A DNA stretch of 64,000 nt, taken from assembly GCF_003574035.1 (NCBI RefSeq), contig NZ_QWKY01000009.1, forward strand, positions 1-64,000. Direction: 5' to 3'. Below are positions 38,340-49,333 of the stretch, in pieces. Origin of the DNA: Meiothermus hypogaeus (GTDB taxonomy: Bacteria; Deinococcota; Deinococci; Deinococcales; Thermaceae). The notes below the pieces were generated by a model, which worked only from the letters and a program-made list of their open reading frames with translations, did no database searches and was not told where the DNA came from. Numbering within the stretch: the first letter of the stretch is position 1; every line of letters begins with the position of its first letter. Position numbers and translations under genes: made by a program.

Positions 38340-40940
38340 CTCGAGCTCCCGCAATGCAGCTTGCCGAAGCCTCCGGGCCTCAGGGGCCAGTTCGGTTTGC
38401 AGGAGCCTGGTATAGAGGTCCTCGTCCAGGGGCTCGAGGGCCAGCCCCTTGAACCAATCGGCAGGACTGTCGCTCTGACGGTAGCGTTGCAGCACCCCCT
38501 GAAGCCAGGCCGCCTGAAAACGCTCCAGCTCAGGATGATCCATACCTGCAAACGGCAAGACATCCTCATCGGTGGGGTGCCACAAGTCCACCCATAACTC
38601 GGGCACGGTTGCCAGGCCATAGGGTTTCAAAAAATACCCTGGCGCACGGCTGGGACGCCCTGGCTCCAGGGTACCCAAAAGCTCCGACCAGAGCACGCGG
38701 AACTCCCCGTCGGAAACCTCGAGGGTATCCAGCAGAGCTTCTTTGCTCCAGTCGCGGATCAGCAGCAGCGCCAACAACACCCGGGTCTTCTCACGCTTGA
38801 AGCGAGCTTCCTGGTAGCCCACCCACACCCGCAAGACGCCCCGGGCGCGAATCTCGACGCTCACACCCGGGTGATAGGGTACATTCAACTTTCCGGCTTC
38901 CCACAATAGCCTGCGGCTGCGATGGATGGGAGGAGCGAACAGGGTGGGGTTGCACAAGAAGGGGTAGCGTTCCAACAGCCCACCCGGGTCTGATTGCCAG
39001 TCTGCGTTCTGGGCCAAAGCCAGCAAGAAGGGGTCATCCACTCCTACCATTGCAGGCAGTACAAAAGACCGGCCCCGGCGTAAGTGGGCCTGAGCAGCCA
39101 TCAGGGTCATGAAGGCTTCGACCCAGGCGTCGCCCGATTCGCGCGCAAAGCGTACCATCTCGCTAAAAGCCTTCTCTTCTCCCAGCGCGGCAAGCCCTCC
39201 CAGGGGCTCTACCTTGAGCCTCGAGGGCCCTCCTTGTGAAAGGGAAAGCGAGCGCCGGTAGGCTTCTTCAGCCTCCTGCCAGCGGTTCTGCGCCAGCAGG
39301 GCGTGTCCGAGCCGTGCTTCCGCCAATGCCACCACAAACGGGCTACCAAGGGTCTCCCCTTCGCGCCGCCCTTTGCGGGCAGCTGTTTCGGCGGCCCTGG
39401 CATCACCCGCCACAGCTTCCAGCAAGGCCAGCAGCAGGGTACCCTCGCGGTGGTTTTGCGGGGCTCGAGCGGTGGTTGCGGACTCCCATTGCCTTAACTC
39501 GCTCAGGGCGCGTTCTGGCTGCCCGCTGCGCAGCCAAACCCGAGGGCCATCCAGCCCTAGCTCAATAGCCTCCTGCACCCTTCCTGCGTTGAGTAAGTTT
39601 TCGGCCCATAAAGGGGCCACTTCCTCGGGATAGCGTGCTTTTGCCGCCAGCAAGTAACCGCTCGCTTTGGCCGGTTCTACGGTGTCAAGATACAGGCGAG
39701 ACAAACCAATTAAGGCCCGTTCCACACCTTCTCCCAGCGCCTGCTGGTAAACTTGCTCTGCTTCTGCGTAGCGTCCGGCTTGTCGCAAGGCTTCAGCCTG
39801 CAAAAAGCGTAGGGTAGGGCGGGTATGAAGCATGCTTTCAGATAGTCGCTCGAGCATCGCCAGCACCGTATAGGTCAGCCCCCTGGCCAGCCACTCCTCC
39901 CCTCTCTTGAGCACCAAATCTGCTGCATGGCCCAGACGGCCGGCCTCGAGCAGGTACTCCGCCGCCCGCACATCCTCCCCACGTCGCAAAGAGGTATCTG
40001 CGGCCCTGGACAACAAATTTCGCACCTCAGCAGGCTCCAGCAAGGTCATCAGAGCCTGGCGCACCAGGGGATGAAAGCGTATCCGCCCACCGACCTTTTC
40101 GAGGAGCAAATCCGCTTCGTAGCGCTCGAGCTCTTGCAAATCACCTACCCAGTGGGCTTCCTCTGGGCCCAACTCCCCCAGCACACTGGCCCGGGCCGCA
40201 AGTTGCTGCACACTTTCAGGAACTGCAGGCACCAAATAGGCCAACAGTCCAGCCGGGTCGGGATGGGCATAGAAGGCCTGTTCGGGCTTAGCCCCCCGCC
40301 GCATGGCCCGCAACAACAACCGCAAACCCAGGGGCCAACCCCGCACCAGGCTATGGGCCTGTTCTATCTCAAAAGCCGGCAGTTCAGGCGCAATGGCCTC
40401 GGCCAGTTGCAGTGCTTCTGCCGCATCGAAGGCCAGCTCGCTTTCCCCCAGTACCCGCCCCAGCACTTCCCAGGGTGCTGCGCGCCGGGTTAGCACGGCG
40501 ATTCGCAATCCTGGTAGCTGGCTCAGTGTGCGCATCAAGGCCACCGCCTCGCGGCTGGCAGCCCGCTGGGCTTCGTCCAGTACCAGCAAATGCGCAGGCA
40601 GGTGGCTCAAGGCTTCCAGCAAAGCCTCTCCCGCGCTGGCCCATGCCCCGCGCTCGAGCGCTGCTATCGCCCCCTCCAAACCCGCTTCCACTTTAGGGCT
40701 ATAGGCTTCAACCAGATGCCAGCCCAAAACCACCGGGTCGGAGCAATCCTCTCCCAGCGTGAGCCATACCGCAGGCCAGGATGTCAGCAAGGTGGACTTG
40801 CCATACCCCGCCCCGGCTGCCAGCACCAACAGGGGGCTCCTGGCAAAGCCCTGATTTAGGACCTCGTACAACCGAACCCGCTCCACCTCCCGCGCTGTGC
40901 GCGGGGGCAGCAAGCGGCTTTTAGGCACACGATAGGGCAT
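38328..40940 (-). CDS. STAND-type transcriptional activator with ATPase, TPR and SARP-like C-terminus
   Basis: An 870-residue MalT-like regulator. Residues about 1-230 are an NTPase with Walker A GAGYGKST (43-50) and Walker B LLVLDEAQ (118-125). A winged-helix and TPR-like superhelix follows (about 230-620). The C-terminal 200 residues resemble the SARP/BTAD module: a short winged-helix segment (RVWVGYQEARFKREKTRVL, then LALLLIRDW) and a helical bundle ending RLLQTELAPEARRLRQ. Such proteins oligomerise with ATP plus an inducer and activate transcription. The effector is unknown. A -10 hexamer lies 8 nt upstream of the ATG with no ribosome binding site. Confidence 0.85.
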   Translation of the reverse strand: MPYRVPKSRLLPPRTAREVERVRLYEVLNQGFARSPLLVLAAGAGYGKSTLLTSWPAVWLTLGEDCSDPVVLGWHLVEAYSPKVEAGLEGAIAALERGAWASAGEALLEALSHLPAHLLVLDEAQRAASREAVALMRTLSQLPGLRIAVLTRRAAPWEVLGRVLGESELAFDAAEALQLAEAIAPELPAFEIEQAHSLVRGWPLGLRLLLRAMRRGAKPEQAFYAHPDPAGLLAYLVPAVPESVQQLAARASVLGELGPEEAHWVGDLQELERYEADLLLEKVGGRIRFHPLVRQALMTLLEPAEVRNLLSRAADTSLRRGEDVRAAEYLLEAGRLGHAADLVLKRGEEWLARGLTYTVLAMLERLSESMLHTRPTLRFLQAEALRQAGRYAEAEQVYQQALGEGVERALIGLSRLYLDTVEPAKASGYLLAAKARYPEEVAPLWAENLLNAGRVQEAIELGLDGPRVWLRSGQPERALSELRQWESATTARAPQNHREGTLLLALLEAVAGDARAAETAARKGRREGETLGSPFVVALAEARLGHALLAQNRWQEAEEAYRRSLSLSQGGPSRLKVEPLGGLAALGEEKAFSEMVRFARESGDAWVEAFMTLMAAQAHLRRGRSFVLPAMVGVDDPFLLALAQNADWQSDPGGLLERYPFLCNPTLFAPPIHRSRRLLWEAGKLNVPYHPGVSVEIRARGVLRVWVGYQEARFKREKTRVLLALLLIRDWSKEALLDTLEVSDGEFRVLWSELLGTLEPGRPSRAPGYFLKPYGLATVPELWVDLWHPTDEDVLPFAGMDHPELERFQAAWLQGVLQRYRQSDSPADWFKGLALEPLDEDLYTRLLQTELAPEARRLRQAALRELELEA

Positions 40941-40948
40941 GGAGCTTT

Positions 40949-40954
40949 ATTTTA
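40949..40954 (-). promoter_or_regulatory. -10 element of leaderless STAND-regulator promoter
   Basis: TAAAAT on the minus strand ends 8 nt before the ATG. No good -35 box is seen. Confidence 0.55.
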
Positions 40955-41122
40955 CTTGCCAGGGCTGGTGGTGGAGTTTGAGCGAATTTCTTTTCGAGGG
41001 CTGCTGCAAAGTTCCCCAAAATCTACCCTGTGGAATCTATTCCAAAAACATTAGCTACGCCCACCCTCCAACCGCTCTGGCTCAATTGTTTGGCCATTCA
41101 ATCAACGTCCAGGGGTGACCTA

Positions 41123-41151
41123 TTTCCAAGGGCAATGTGTCCCTTGGGAAA
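41123..41151. promoter_or_regulatory. Inverted repeat upstream of the pyruvate oxidoreductase gene
   Basis: TTTCCAAGGG and CCCTTGGGAAA form a near-perfect inverted repeat separated by 8 bp, 40 bp before the nifJ-like start codon. It may be an operator. The rest of the 250-bp divergent intergenic region shows no gene. Confidence 0.45.
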
Positions 41152-41190
41152 GGACTAGATTAGAGCTAGGTTCTTTCGCAGGAGGCCACC

Positions 41191-44100
41191 ATGCCACAAG
41201 TCATCACGGTTGATGGGAACGAAGCGGTCGCCAGGATCGCCCATAAGCTCAACGAGGTCATCGCCATCTACCCCATTACCCCATCTTCTCCCATGGGCGA
41301 GTTTGCCGACCAGTGGAGCGCCGTAGGTCAGAAAAACCTGTGGGGCACCGTTCCTTTGGTGCAGGAGATGCAGTCTGAGGGAGGGGCTGCTGGGGCCGTG
41401 CACGGGGCCCTGCAAACCGGGGCGCTCACCACCACCTTCACCGCCAGCCAGGGCCTGCTGCTGATGATCCCCAACATGTACAAAATTGCTGGAGAACTCA
41501 CCAGCACGGTCTTCCACATTGCAGCCCGCTCGATTGCTGCCCAGGGGCTCTCCATCTTTGGCGATCACTCGGATGTAATGGCCACCCGGGCCACGGGTTG
41601 GGCCATGCTCTTTGCGGGTTCGGTACAAGAAGCCCAAGACTTCGCCCTGATTGCCCAGGCCAGCACCCTGGAGAGCCGGATTCCCTTTCTGCACGTTATG
41701 GACGGGTTTCGCACCTCCCACGAGGTGATGAAGATCGAGGCCCTGAGCGATGACGACCTGCGTGCGTTGGTGAGTGAAGATTTGGTTCGGGCCCATCGCG
41801 CCCGGGCGCTTTCGCCCGACCGCCCGGTGATCCGTGGAACAGCCCAGAACCCGGATGTGTATTTTCAGGCCAGGGAGACCGTCAACCCCTTTTACCAAAA
41901 GGTTCCCTCCATCGTGCAGGGCTACATGAACCGCTTTGCCGAACGCACCGGCCGGCAATACAAGCTTTTTGAATACTTCGGCTCCCCCGATGCCGAGCGG
42001 GTGGTGGTGCTGATGGGCTCCGGAGCCGAAGCCGCTCAAGAAACCGTCGAATATCTGCAAGCCCGGGGTGAGAAGGTCGGGCTCATCAAGGTACGGCTCT
42101 ATCGCCCATTCAGTGTGGAAGCCTTCGTAGAGGCCGTTCCAGCGAGCGCCCGGGTTATCGCCGTTCTCGATCGCACGAAGGAGCCCGGTAGCGCTGGCGA
42201 ACCGTTGTACCAGGATGTGGTCACTGCTGTGGTGGAAGGCATTGCCGAGAAGCGCCCAAAGGTCATCGGGGGCCGCTATGGACTTTCCTCCAAAGAATTC
42301 ACCCCAGCCATGCTCATCGGGCTCTTCGAGGAGATGAAAAAACCCTCGCCTAAAAACCACTTCACCCTTGGTATCCACGACGACCTCTCCCATACCAGCC
42401 TGCCTTACGACCCTCAGATGAGCATCGAACCCCCTGAGGTCAAGCGCTCGGTGTTCTGGGGGCTAGGGTCGGACGGAACTGTGGGGGCCAACAAAAACTC
42501 CATCAAGATCATCGGCGAAGAGACCGATTATTATGCGCAGGGATATTTTGTTTATGACTCTAAAAAGTCGGGGGCTCGCACCATCAGCCACCTGCGCTTT
42601 GGCCCCAAGCCCATCAAGAGCACCTACTTGATTCAGCAGGCCGACTTTGTGGCAGTTCACCAGTTTGGCTTCTTCGAACGCTTCGATGTGCTGGAGAGTG
42701 CTGCCGAAGGGGCCACCCTCCTCATCAACAGCCCCTACAGCCCCGCCGAGACCTGGAACCACCTGCCTTACGAGGTACAGCAGCAAATTATCCAGAAACG
42801 GCTACAGGTCTACGCCATCAACGCCTATCAGGTAGCCCGTGAAGTGGGGCTCGGCACCTTGATGAACACGGTCATGCAGGTAGCCTTCTTTGCCCTGTCT
42901 GGCGTGCTTCCGCGTGAAGAGGCCATCGACAAAATCAAGGAGGCCATCCGCAAAACCTACGGCAAACGCGGCGAGGCTGTGGTGCGCAAAAACTTTGCGG
43001 CGGTGGATGCCGCGCTGGCCCACCTGTACCCGCTGGAAGTACCCGCCGTCGCCACCAGTGCCCGTCACCTGCCCCCGGTGGTCTCGCCCGAGGCGCCCGA
43101 GTTTGTGCAAAAGATCACCGCGCCCATGCTGGCCGGCAAAGGCGACCTGCTCCCGGTAAGCGCCCTGCCTGCCGATGGCACCTATCCCACCGGCACCAGT
43201 CGATGGGAGAAACGCAACATCGCCCAGGAGGTGCCGCTCTGGGATCCGGCCGTCTGTATTCAGTGCGGCAAGTGTGTGCTGGTCTGTCCTCATGCGGTTA
43301 TTCGCTCGAAAGTTGCCCCGCCGGAGGCTTTTGCCAGCGCCCCCGAGGGCTTCCAGACCGCCAAAGCCATGTGGAAGGGCCTGGAAGACCAGCGCTACAC
43401 CCTGCAGGTTGCAGTGGAAGACTGCACGGGCTGCTCGTTGTGTGTGGAGGTTTGTCCGGCCAAGAACAAGAGCCAGGTCGGGCGCAAGGCCATCAACATG
43501 ACCCCCCAACTCCCGCTGCGTGAACAGGGCAGAAAGCACTGGGACTTCTTCTTAAGCCTGCCCGATTATCCCCGCCATGACAGCTTGAGTTTTAATAGCG
43601 TCAAGAACGTGCAACTTCTGCAACCGCTCTTCGAGTTCTCGGGAGCCTGTGCCGGGTGTGGCGAGACGCCGTATTTGAAGCTTTTGAGCCAGCTCTTCGG
43701 GGATCGCAGCCTAATTGCCAACGCCACCGGGTGCTCCTCAATCTATGGGGGCAATCTGCCCACCACGCCCTGGACGCAAAACCGCGAGGGCCGCGGCCCG
43801 GCCTGGAGCAACTCGCTGTTTGAAGACAACGCCGAGTTTGGCCTGGGGATGCGCCTGACCCTGGATAAGCAGATCGAATATGCCCGCGAACTCCTGGGCC
43901 GGATGCGTGAATCGCTGGGGGCTGAACTAGTAGATGCCCTGCTGCAGGCCGACCAGTCCGATGAGGCGGGCATAGATGCTCAACGAGAGCGCGTTGCTCT
44001 GCTGAAATCGCGACTGGAAGGGCAGGACGACCCCAAAGCCAGAGATCTGCTGAGCCTGGCAGACGTGCTGGTGCGCAAGTCGGTGTGGATTGTGGGGGGC

Positions 44101-44766
44101 GACGGCTGGGCCTACGACATCGGCTTTGGCGGCCTCGACCATGTGCTGGCCAGCGGGCGCAACGTGAAGCTGCTGGTGCTCGATACCGAGGTATATTCCA
44201 ACACCGGCGGGCAGTCTTCCAAAGCCACCTCGCTGGGAGCGGTGGCCAAATTTGCCTCCGGCGGCAAGGCTACACCTAAAAAAGACCTTGGGCGCATTGC
44301 TATGAGTTATGGATATGTGTATGTGGCCCAGGTAGCTATGGGCGCCAACGATGCCCAGACGCTAAAGGCCTTCCTGGAAGCGGAGAGTTACGATGGCCCG
44401 GCGCTAATCATTGCCTATAGTCACTGCATCGCGCATGGTATTGATATGGCCAAGGGCATGGAACAGCAAAAGCTCGCCGCGGAATCGGCCTACTGGCCGC
44501 TTTACCGCTACGACCCCCGCCTTAAAGCCCAGGGTAAAAATCCTTTCCAGCTCGACTCGAGACCCCCAAAAATCAGCTTCAAGGACTACGCCCTGCACGA
44601 AAACCGCTACCGGATGCTCAGGCAAATCAACCCTGAAGCCGAGCAGATGTTCCAGGCTGCCCAGGAGGCGATACTGGCCCGCTGGAAGACCTACGAAGAA
44701 ATGGCCCAGTCCCACGAACAAGAGGCCGCCGCCCGGACCCCTGCAAAAGCTACGGAGGAAGTATGA
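41191..44766 (+). CDS. nifJ: Pyruvate:ferredoxin (flavodoxin) oxidoreductase
   Basis: A 1191-residue single-chain enzyme that oxidatively decarboxylates pyruvate to acetyl-CoA and CO2, reducing ferredoxin or flavodoxin. The N-terminal half has [16 protein letters not shown] (substrate binding) and the transketolase-like domain II. Two [4Fe-4S] motifs follow: [12 protein letters not shown] (about residue 689) and [12 protein letters not shown] (about 747). The proximal cluster cysteines include [12 protein letters not shown] is bound by [15 protein letters not shown] (about 970) and NTGGQ (about 1006). AGGAGG precedes the ATG. Length matches full NifJ/POR. It overlaps the next gene by 4 bp. 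It implies ferredoxin-linked pyruvate metabolism. Confidence 0.96.
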   Translation: MPQVITVDGNEAVARIAHKLNEVIAIYPITPSSPMGEFADQWSAVGQKNLWGTVPLVQEMQSEGGAAGAVHGALQTGALTTTFTASQGLLLMIPNMYKIAGELTSTVFHIAARSIAAQGLSIFGDHSDVMATRATGWAMLFAGSVQEAQDFALIAQASTLESRIPFLHVMDGFRTSHEVMKIEALSDDDLRALVSEDLVRAHRARALSPDRPVIRGTAQNPDVYFQARETVNPFYQKVPSIVQGYMNRFAERTGRQYKLFEYFGSPDAERVVVLMGSGAEAAQETVEYLQARGEKVGLIKVRLYRPFSVEAFVEAVPASARVIAVLDRTKEPGSAGEPLYQDVVTAVVEGIAEKRPKVIGGRYGLSSKEFTPAMLIGLFEEMKKPSPKNHFTLGIHDDLSHTSLPYDPQMSIEPPEVKRSVFWGLGSDGTVGANKNSIKIIGEETDYYAQGYFVYDSKKSGARTISHLRFGPKPIKSTYLIQQADFVAVHQFGFFERFDVLESAAEGATLLINSPYSPAETWNHLPYEVQQQIIQKRLQVYAINAYQVAREVGLGTLMNTVMQVAFFALSGVLPREEAIDKIKEAIRKTYGKRGEAVVRKNFAAVDAALAHLYPLEVPAVATSARHLPPVVSPEAPEFVQKITAPMLAGKGDLLPVSALPADGTYPTGTSRWEKRNIAQEVPLWDPAVCIQCGKCVLVCPHAVIRSKVAPPEAFASAPEGFQTAKAMWKGLEDQRYTLQVAVEDCTGCSLCVEVCPAKNKSQVGRKAINMTPQLPLREQGRKHWDFFLSLPDYPRHDSLSFNSVKNVQLLQPLFEFSGACAGCGETPYLKLLSQLFGDRSLIANATGCSSIYGGNLPTTPWTQNREGRGPAWSNSLFEDNAEFGLGMRLTLDKQIEYARELLGRMRESLGAELVDALLQADQSDEAGIDAQRERVALLKSRLEGQDDPKARDLLSLADVLVRKSVWIVGGDGWAYDIGFGGLDHVLASGRNVKLLVLDTEVYSNTGGQSSKATSLGAVAKFASGGKATPKKDLGRIAMSYGYVYVAQVAMGANDAQTLKAFLEAESYDGPALIIAYSHCIAHGIDMAKGMEQQKLAAESAYWPLYRYDPRLKAQGKNPFQLDSRPPKISFKDYALHENRYRMLRQINPEAEQMFQAAQEAILARWKTYEEMAQSHEQEAAARTPAKATEEV

Positions 44767-45788
44767 CCCAGCCCGACCTTGGCACCACCTACCTGGGGCT
44801 GAAGCTAGCCCACCCGCTCGTCGCTTCGGCCTCGCCCCTTTCGTACACCCTGGATGGCATCCGCAGCCTGGAAGACGCAGGCATTGCCGCTGTGGTGATG
44901 TACTCGCTTTTTGAGGAGCAGATTGAGCAGGAGAGCCACGCTTTGCACCATTACCTCGAGTACGGCGCCCACAGCTACGCCGAGGCTCTGGACTACTTCC
45001 CTAAAGCCCACGAGTTCAACGTGGGGCCCCACGAGTATCTGGAACTTCTGCGCAAAGCCAAGGAAAACACGCAAATTCCCATCATCGGCAGCCTCAACGG
45101 GGTATCGTCAGGTGGCTGGACAGAGTATGCCAGGCTGATGGAGGAGGCCGGGGCCGATGCCCTCGAGCTCAACCTGTACTATCTGCCCACCGACCCCACC
45201 CTGACCAGCCTCGAGGTCGAGGAGATGTATCTGGATGTGGTTCGGGAGGTGAGCCAGAGCCTTTCCATCCCCATTGCGGTAAAGGTGGGGCCCTTCTTCA
45301 GCAACTTCTCTCACATGGCCGCCCGGTTTGTGCAGGCTGGGGCCTCGGGGCTGGTGCTTTTCAATCGCTTTTATCAGCCCGACTTCGACCTGGAGCACCT
45401 CGAAGTGACCCCCAACCTGGTGCTGAGCCGCCCCGACGAGCTGCGCCTGCCGCTGACCTGGGTCGCCATTCTGTATGGGCGCATCCAGGCCGACTTCGCT
45501 ATTACCAGCGGGGTGCACACCCACCTCGAGGTGCTCAAGAGCATGATGGCCGGCGCCAGGGTCACCCAGATGGCCTCGGAGTTGCTCAAAAACGGACTGG
45601 GGCGCGTTGGAGAAATCCTACAAGACCTGAAGCACTGGATGGAAGAGCGCGAGTACGAGTCCATCCGCCAGATGCAGGGCAGCATGAGCCAGATTAACGT
45701 TGCCAACCCCGACGCCTTCGAGCGGGGCAACTACATGAAGGTGCTGCGCTCCTGGCGGCCCGACCCCACCGGGATGCTGCTTAGGTGA
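44763..45788 (+). CDS. Dihydroorotate dehydrogenase-like flavoprotein
   Basis: A 341-residue TIM-barrel protein of the DHOD-like group. Typical segments are [52 protein letters not shown] and [16 protein letters not shown]. The family is frequently encoded beside pyruvate:ferredoxin oxidoreductase in diverse bacteria, and here the start codon overlaps the nifJ stop (ATGA), which implies coupled expression. Pyrimidine synthesis is therefore less likely than a role tied to ferredoxin or pyruvate metabolism. The true substrate is unknown. Confidence 0.85.
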   Translation: MTQPDLGTTYLGLKLAHPLVASASPLSYTLDGIRSLEDAGIAAVVMYSLFEEQIEQESHALHHYLEYGAHSYAEALDYFPKAHEFNVGPHEYLELLRKAKENTQIPIIGSLNGVSSGGWTEYARLMEEAGADALELNLYYLPTDPTLTSLEVEEMYLDVVREVSQSLSIPIAVKVGPFFSNFSHMAARFVQAGASGLVLFNRFYQPDFDLEHLEVTPNLVLSRPDELRLPLTWVAILYGRIQADFAITSGVHTHLEVLKSMMAGARVTQMASELLKNGLGRVGEILQDLKHWMEEREYESIRQMQGSMSQINVANPDAFERGNYMKVLRSWRPDPTGMLLR

Positions 45789-45796
45789 GGATGACC

Positions 45797-45837
45797 AATC
45801 GTCGCTTCAACTAGCTTGTATGGTCGCAACGACGATT
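45797..45837 (+). terminator. Candidate hairpin after the DHOD-like gene
   Basis: AATCGTCG (45797-45804) and CGACGATT (45830-45837) are perfect inverted 8-mers with a 25-nt loop, 9 bp after the stop. There is only a short TTTAA tail, so terminator function is uncertain. The rest of the gap to 46045 shows no gene. Confidence 0.4.
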
Positions 45838-46045
45838 TAACACTCAGGGTAGTGGTTCTTAAGTGTTTCGCAAAGCATGGCGGGAATTATGGCGCTTCGA
45901 TTCAAGGAATATGAGGATGGCAAACCGCTTTCTCGATGATGTTGCCAACTGCCTCGCTCTGAAGTTATCGCTCTAATTGTTGGGGTGTAACAACCTTGTA
46001 ACAGCCCCCGGGTAAACTCACCTCAATCAAGTTTTGAGGTTCGAG

Positions 46046-47068
46046 ATGGCGTACCTTCGGGGCCTAGGGGTCTACCTACCTGTACCACGCATGACCAGTG
46101 GCGAAATCGCTGCGGCCAGTGGACTGCCGGAGTGGGTGGTGCGGGAGAAGCTGGGCATCCATCAGAAACCCGTGCCTGGCCCCGAAGACCACCCGGCCCG
46201 TATGGGGGCCTGGGCCGCTCGGGAGGCCCTGAAGGAAGCCGGTCTCGGCGGGGCCGAGCTGGACGTGGTGATCAGCATTACCGACGAGCACAAGGACTTT
46301 CCGGTCTGGACCAGCGCACCCCTGATGGCCCAGGTGCTGGACGCCCACCGCGCCTGGTGCTTCGACCTCAACCAGAAGTGCGCCACCTTTATCACCGCCC
46401 TGACCGTGGCCGAGGGGCTTTTTGCCAGCCGCCCCGAAATCGAGTCCATCCTGATTGCGGGCGGCTACCGCAACGGCGACCTGATCGACTACCGGGACGA
46501 GTCGGTGCGCTTTATGTACGACTTGGCCGCTGGAGGGGGCGCTGCTGTCCTGACCCGTCACGGGCCGGGTCTGAGCCTGCTATCCACGCAGCTCAAAACC
46601 GACCCCGTGCTAGCCAACACCGTCCGGGTTCCGGTAGGAGGCACGGTGGCTCCGCTCACCCCCACCAACGCCGCGCAGTACAAGCTGCGTGTGGCCGAAC
46701 CGGATTTGATGAAATCTCGGCTCGAGCAAGTCTCCTTGCCCGGTTTTATGGAGGTTATCAACGGGGCCTTGCGACAGGCTGGCTACACCGCCGCCGACCT
46801 GGATTATCTGGCCCTCCTGCACATGAAGCCTTCCGCGCACAAAGCGGTGCTCGAGGGCCTGGGGCTGGGGGCAGAACGCTCGATTTACCTTTCAGACTAC
46901 GGGCATCTGGGTCAAATTGACCCCATTCTCTCGGTACAACTGGCGAGGCAAGCCGGCAAGATTGGGCCGGGCAGCCTTCTGGCGCTGGCCGCAGCAGGGG
47001 TGGGGTATCACTGGGGTGCAGCAGTGTTGCGCTGGGAAGAGGAAGCAGCGGAGGCCCCATGGAGCTAA
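46046..47068 (+). CDS. 3-oxoacyl-ACP synthase III-like (thiolase-fold) enzyme
   Basis: A 340-residue KAS III-like protein. Cys112 (NQKCATF) is at the position of the FabH nucleophile and His259 (LLHMKP) fits the second active residue, but the third position, Asn in FabH (YGNTS), is His287 in YGHLGQID. This points to a Claisen-type condensing or acyl-transfer enzyme other than the housekeeping FabH. ATG 46046 is preferred over an upstream TTG because GAGG lies 6-9 nt ahead. It is the first gene of a tightly overlapping operon with an acyl-CoA ligase, hydrolase and MaoC hydratase. Confidence 0.8.
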   Translation: MAYLRGLGVYLPVPRMTSGEIAAASGLPEWVVREKLGIHQKPVPGPEDHPARMGAWAAREALKEAGLGGAELDVVISITDEHKDFPVWTSAPLMAQVLDAHRAWCFDLNQKCATFITALTVAEGLFASRPEIESILIAGGYRNGDLIDYRDESVRFMYDLAAGGGAAVLTRHGPGLSLLSTQLKTDPVLANTVRVPVGGTVAPLTPTNAAQYKLRVAEPDLMKSRLEQVSLPGFMEVINGALRQAGYTAADLDYLALLHMKPSAHKAVLEGLGLGAERSIYLSDYGHLGQIDPILSVQLARQAGKIGPGSLLALAAAGVGYHWGAAVLRWEEEAAEAPWS

Positions 47069-48531
47069 ACGCCAACTGGCTGGCCCGTCTGGCCGAGTAC
47101 CACCCCGACCGCCCGGCCGTGCTGTGGCGCGGGCACTGGGTAAGCTACGGTGAACTTTACCAGCGAGCCCGGCGAGCTGCAGCATCGCTGGCCGGCCTGG
47201 GTATTCAGAAAGGCGACCGGGTAGGGGTCTTGAGCCTCAACCATCTGGGCTACCTCGAGCTCTATTTTGCCGCGCCCCTGCTGGGCTTTGTGCCCACCCT
47301 GCTCAATCACCGCCTGAGCGAAGCCGAGCTGCGGGGGCTGCTCGAGTACACCCGCCCCAGGGCACTCTTTTACGGGCCGGACTTCGCCGACCTGGCCCGG
47401 CAGCTAGACCCAGGGGCCTGGCCGCTCGAGGCGCTGCAAACCCTTTCGCCCGCCCCACTCTCGCCCTACCAGGCAGCACCCGACGACCCCGCGCTGATTC
47501 TTTTTACCGGCGGCACCACCGGCCTGCCCAAAGGGGCGCTCATCCCATACCGGCAGCTACTGGTCAATGCCTTCCAGACCTGCTTGAGCTGGGGTCTGCA
47601 AAAAGACGACGCCTACATCGTCTCGACCCCCATGTTCCATGCGGCCCTGAACGCCCTGGCGACCCCATTGCTGTATCTGGGGGGCCGCGTGATTATTCAG
47701 GAAAAGTTCGACCCCGCCGAGTACCTGCACTGGGTTTCGGAACACCAGGTGAGCCTCCTGTTCCTGGTGCCCACCATGTTCCAGATGCTGGCCCTGCACC
47801 CGGACTTTGCCACAGCCAACCTGCAGAGCGTGCGCTGGGCCATCTCGGGGGGGGCACCCTGTCCGGCCCCAGTGCGCGAGGCATTCAGGGCCAAGCTGGT
47901 TCGCTTCAAACAAGGCTACGGCCTAACCGAGTGCGGCGTGAACTGTTTTACCCTCGAGCTCGACGAGGCCGAGCAGTTCCCCGAGTCGGTAGGCCGCCCC
48001 ATGCCCCACCTGTGGGCCCGGCTGGTAGATGCCAGCGGCCAGGAAAACCCCCATAGGGGGGAGCTCTGGCTGTCTGGGCCGGTGGTCATGTTGGGCTACT
48101 TTCACCGCCCCACTGACACCGCCGAAGCGCTCATCGAGCACGAAGGGCGCATCTGGCTGCGCACCGGCGACCTTGCCGAGCGCGACGAGCAAGGGCGCTA
48201 CTTCATTGTGGGGCGGGCCAAGGAAATGTTCATTTCCGGGGGTGAGAACGTCTACCCCATCGAGATCGAACGAGCCCTCTACGACCACCCCGCCGTGCTG
48301 GAGTGTGCGGTGGTAGGCGTGCCCGATGCCCGCTGGGGCGAGGTGGGGCTGGCTGCCATCGTGCTCAAGAGCCCGCTGAGTGAGGAGGAGCTGCGGGCCT
48401 ACCTGAAAACCCGGCTGGCCGGGTACAAGGTGCCTAAGCACTTTCTCTTCACCTCCGAGTTACCCAAAAGCGGCCCCGGCAAAATTCTCAAAAGCGCCCT
48501 GGCAGCGCGTTTCAAGGGGGAACATGCCTAG
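47059..48531 (+). CDS. AMP-dependent acyl-CoA synthetase/ligase
   Basis: A 490-residue ANL-superfamily ligase: carboxylic acid + ATP + CoA to acyl-CoA. Motifs are LFTGGTTGLPKG (A3, about residue 150), GYGLTECG (A5), LRTGDLAERDEQGRYFIVGR (A7-A8) and the catalytic lysine in PKSGPGKILKS near the C-terminus. The GGENVYPIEIE hinge is typical of medium-chain or aromatic acid ligases. Its start overlaps the KAS III-like gene by 10 bp and its end overlaps the hydrolase gene by 8 bp. The acid substrate is presumably what the downstream Liv-type transporter brings in; this is inference. Confidence 0.92.
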   Translation: MELNANWLARLAEYHPDRPAVLWRGHWVSYGELYQRARRAAASLAGLGIQKGDRVGVLSLNHLGYLELYFAAPLLGFVPTLLNHRLSEAELRGLLEYTRPRALFYGPDFADLARQLDPGAWPLEALQTLSPAPLSPYQAAPDDPALILFTGGTTGLPKGALIPYRQLLVNAFQTCLSWGLQKDDAYIVSTPMFHAALNALATPLLYLGGRVIIQEKFDPAEYLHWVSEHQVSLLFLVPTMFQMLALHPDFATANLQSVRWAISGGAPCPAPVREAFRAKLVRFKQGYGLTECGVNCFTLELDEAEQFPESVGRPMPHLWARLVDASGQENPHRGELWLSGPVVMLGYFHRPTDTAEALIEHEGRIWLRTGDLAERDEQGRYFIVGRAKEMFISGGENVYPIEIERALYDHPAVLECAVVGVPDARWGEVGLAAIVLKSPLSEEELRAYLKTRLAGYKVPKHFLFTSELPKSGPGKILKSALAARFKGEHA

Positions 48532-49333
48532 CGCTACCGTCAACGGCACCGAGCTCTATTACCGGCTAGACGCGGCCTCATCCGACCATCGTCCCACATT
48601 GGTTCTGCTCAACGGCATCTTCCAGCGCACCGAGGCCTGGGAGCCGCTCATGCCCTACCTGCAAGGCTTTCGGGTTCTGCGCTACGACATGCGCGGACAA
48701 GGCCAGAGCGCCGTACCCGAAGGCCCCTATACCCCCGAACGCCACGCCGACGATTTACAGGCACTTTTAGCAGAACTGGAAATCGGGCACTACCACCTGC
48801 TGGGGCTTTCCAACGGAGGCATCGTAGCGCAGGTGCACGCGGCCCGGCAGCCCAGCGGCTTGCAGAGGCTCATTCTGCTCTGTACCACGGCTCGAGTAGA
48901 CCCCTTGATCCGGGCCAAGGTGCGAAGCTGGCAGCTGGCCCTGGAATGGGGTGGCACCCTGGGTCGCTTGCAGATAGCGCTGCCCTGGATCTGGGGGCGG
49001 GCCTTTCTGGAAGCCCATCCGGAGATCGACACCCCCGCATCGCTCGAGCAGATGTTCCTTGCAGCCCCCAGCACGGAGGCCCAGCACAACCTGATGAATG
49101 GCTTTCTAACCCTGGGCGACCTGCGGCCCCGGCTTGCAAACGTCAAAGTCCCCACCCTGGTGCTCTCGGGCGAGGAAGACCTGTTATTTCCGCCCCTCTA
49201 TAGCCAGGAAATAGCCGAGGCCATTCCGGGGGCCGTCCACCGGATTTTACCCGGCGTAGGGCACGTCGCAGCCCTGGAGAACACGGCCATCCTGGTTCAA
49301 GAAATCCAATCCTTCTTGGGGGTAAGGGCATGA
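48524..49333 (+). CDS. Alpha/beta hydrolase
   Basis: A 269-residue soluble alpha/beta hydrolase. The nucleophile is Ser96 in GLSNGG, the acid is in LSGEEDLLFP (near residue 222) and the histidine in GVGHVAALE (near 248). The general layout resembles 3-oxoadipate enol-lactonases and esterases. Overlaps of 8 bp upstream and 4 bp downstream show it is part of the acyl-CoA operon. It could open a lactone or release a free acid or CoA thioester. Confidence 0.87.
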   Translation: MPSATVNGTELYYRLDAASSDHRPTLVLLNGIFQRTEAWEPLMPYLQGFRVLRYDMRGQGQSAVPEGPYTPERHADDLQALLAELEIGHYHLLGLSNGGIVAQVHAARQPSGLQRLILLCTTARVDPLIRAKVRSWQLALEWGGTLGRLQIALPWIWGRAFLEAHPEIDTPASLEQMFLAAPSTEAQHNLMNGFLTLGDLRPRLANVKVPTLVLSGEEDLLFPPLYSQEIAEAIPGAVHRILPGVGHVAALENTAILVQEIQSFLGVRA

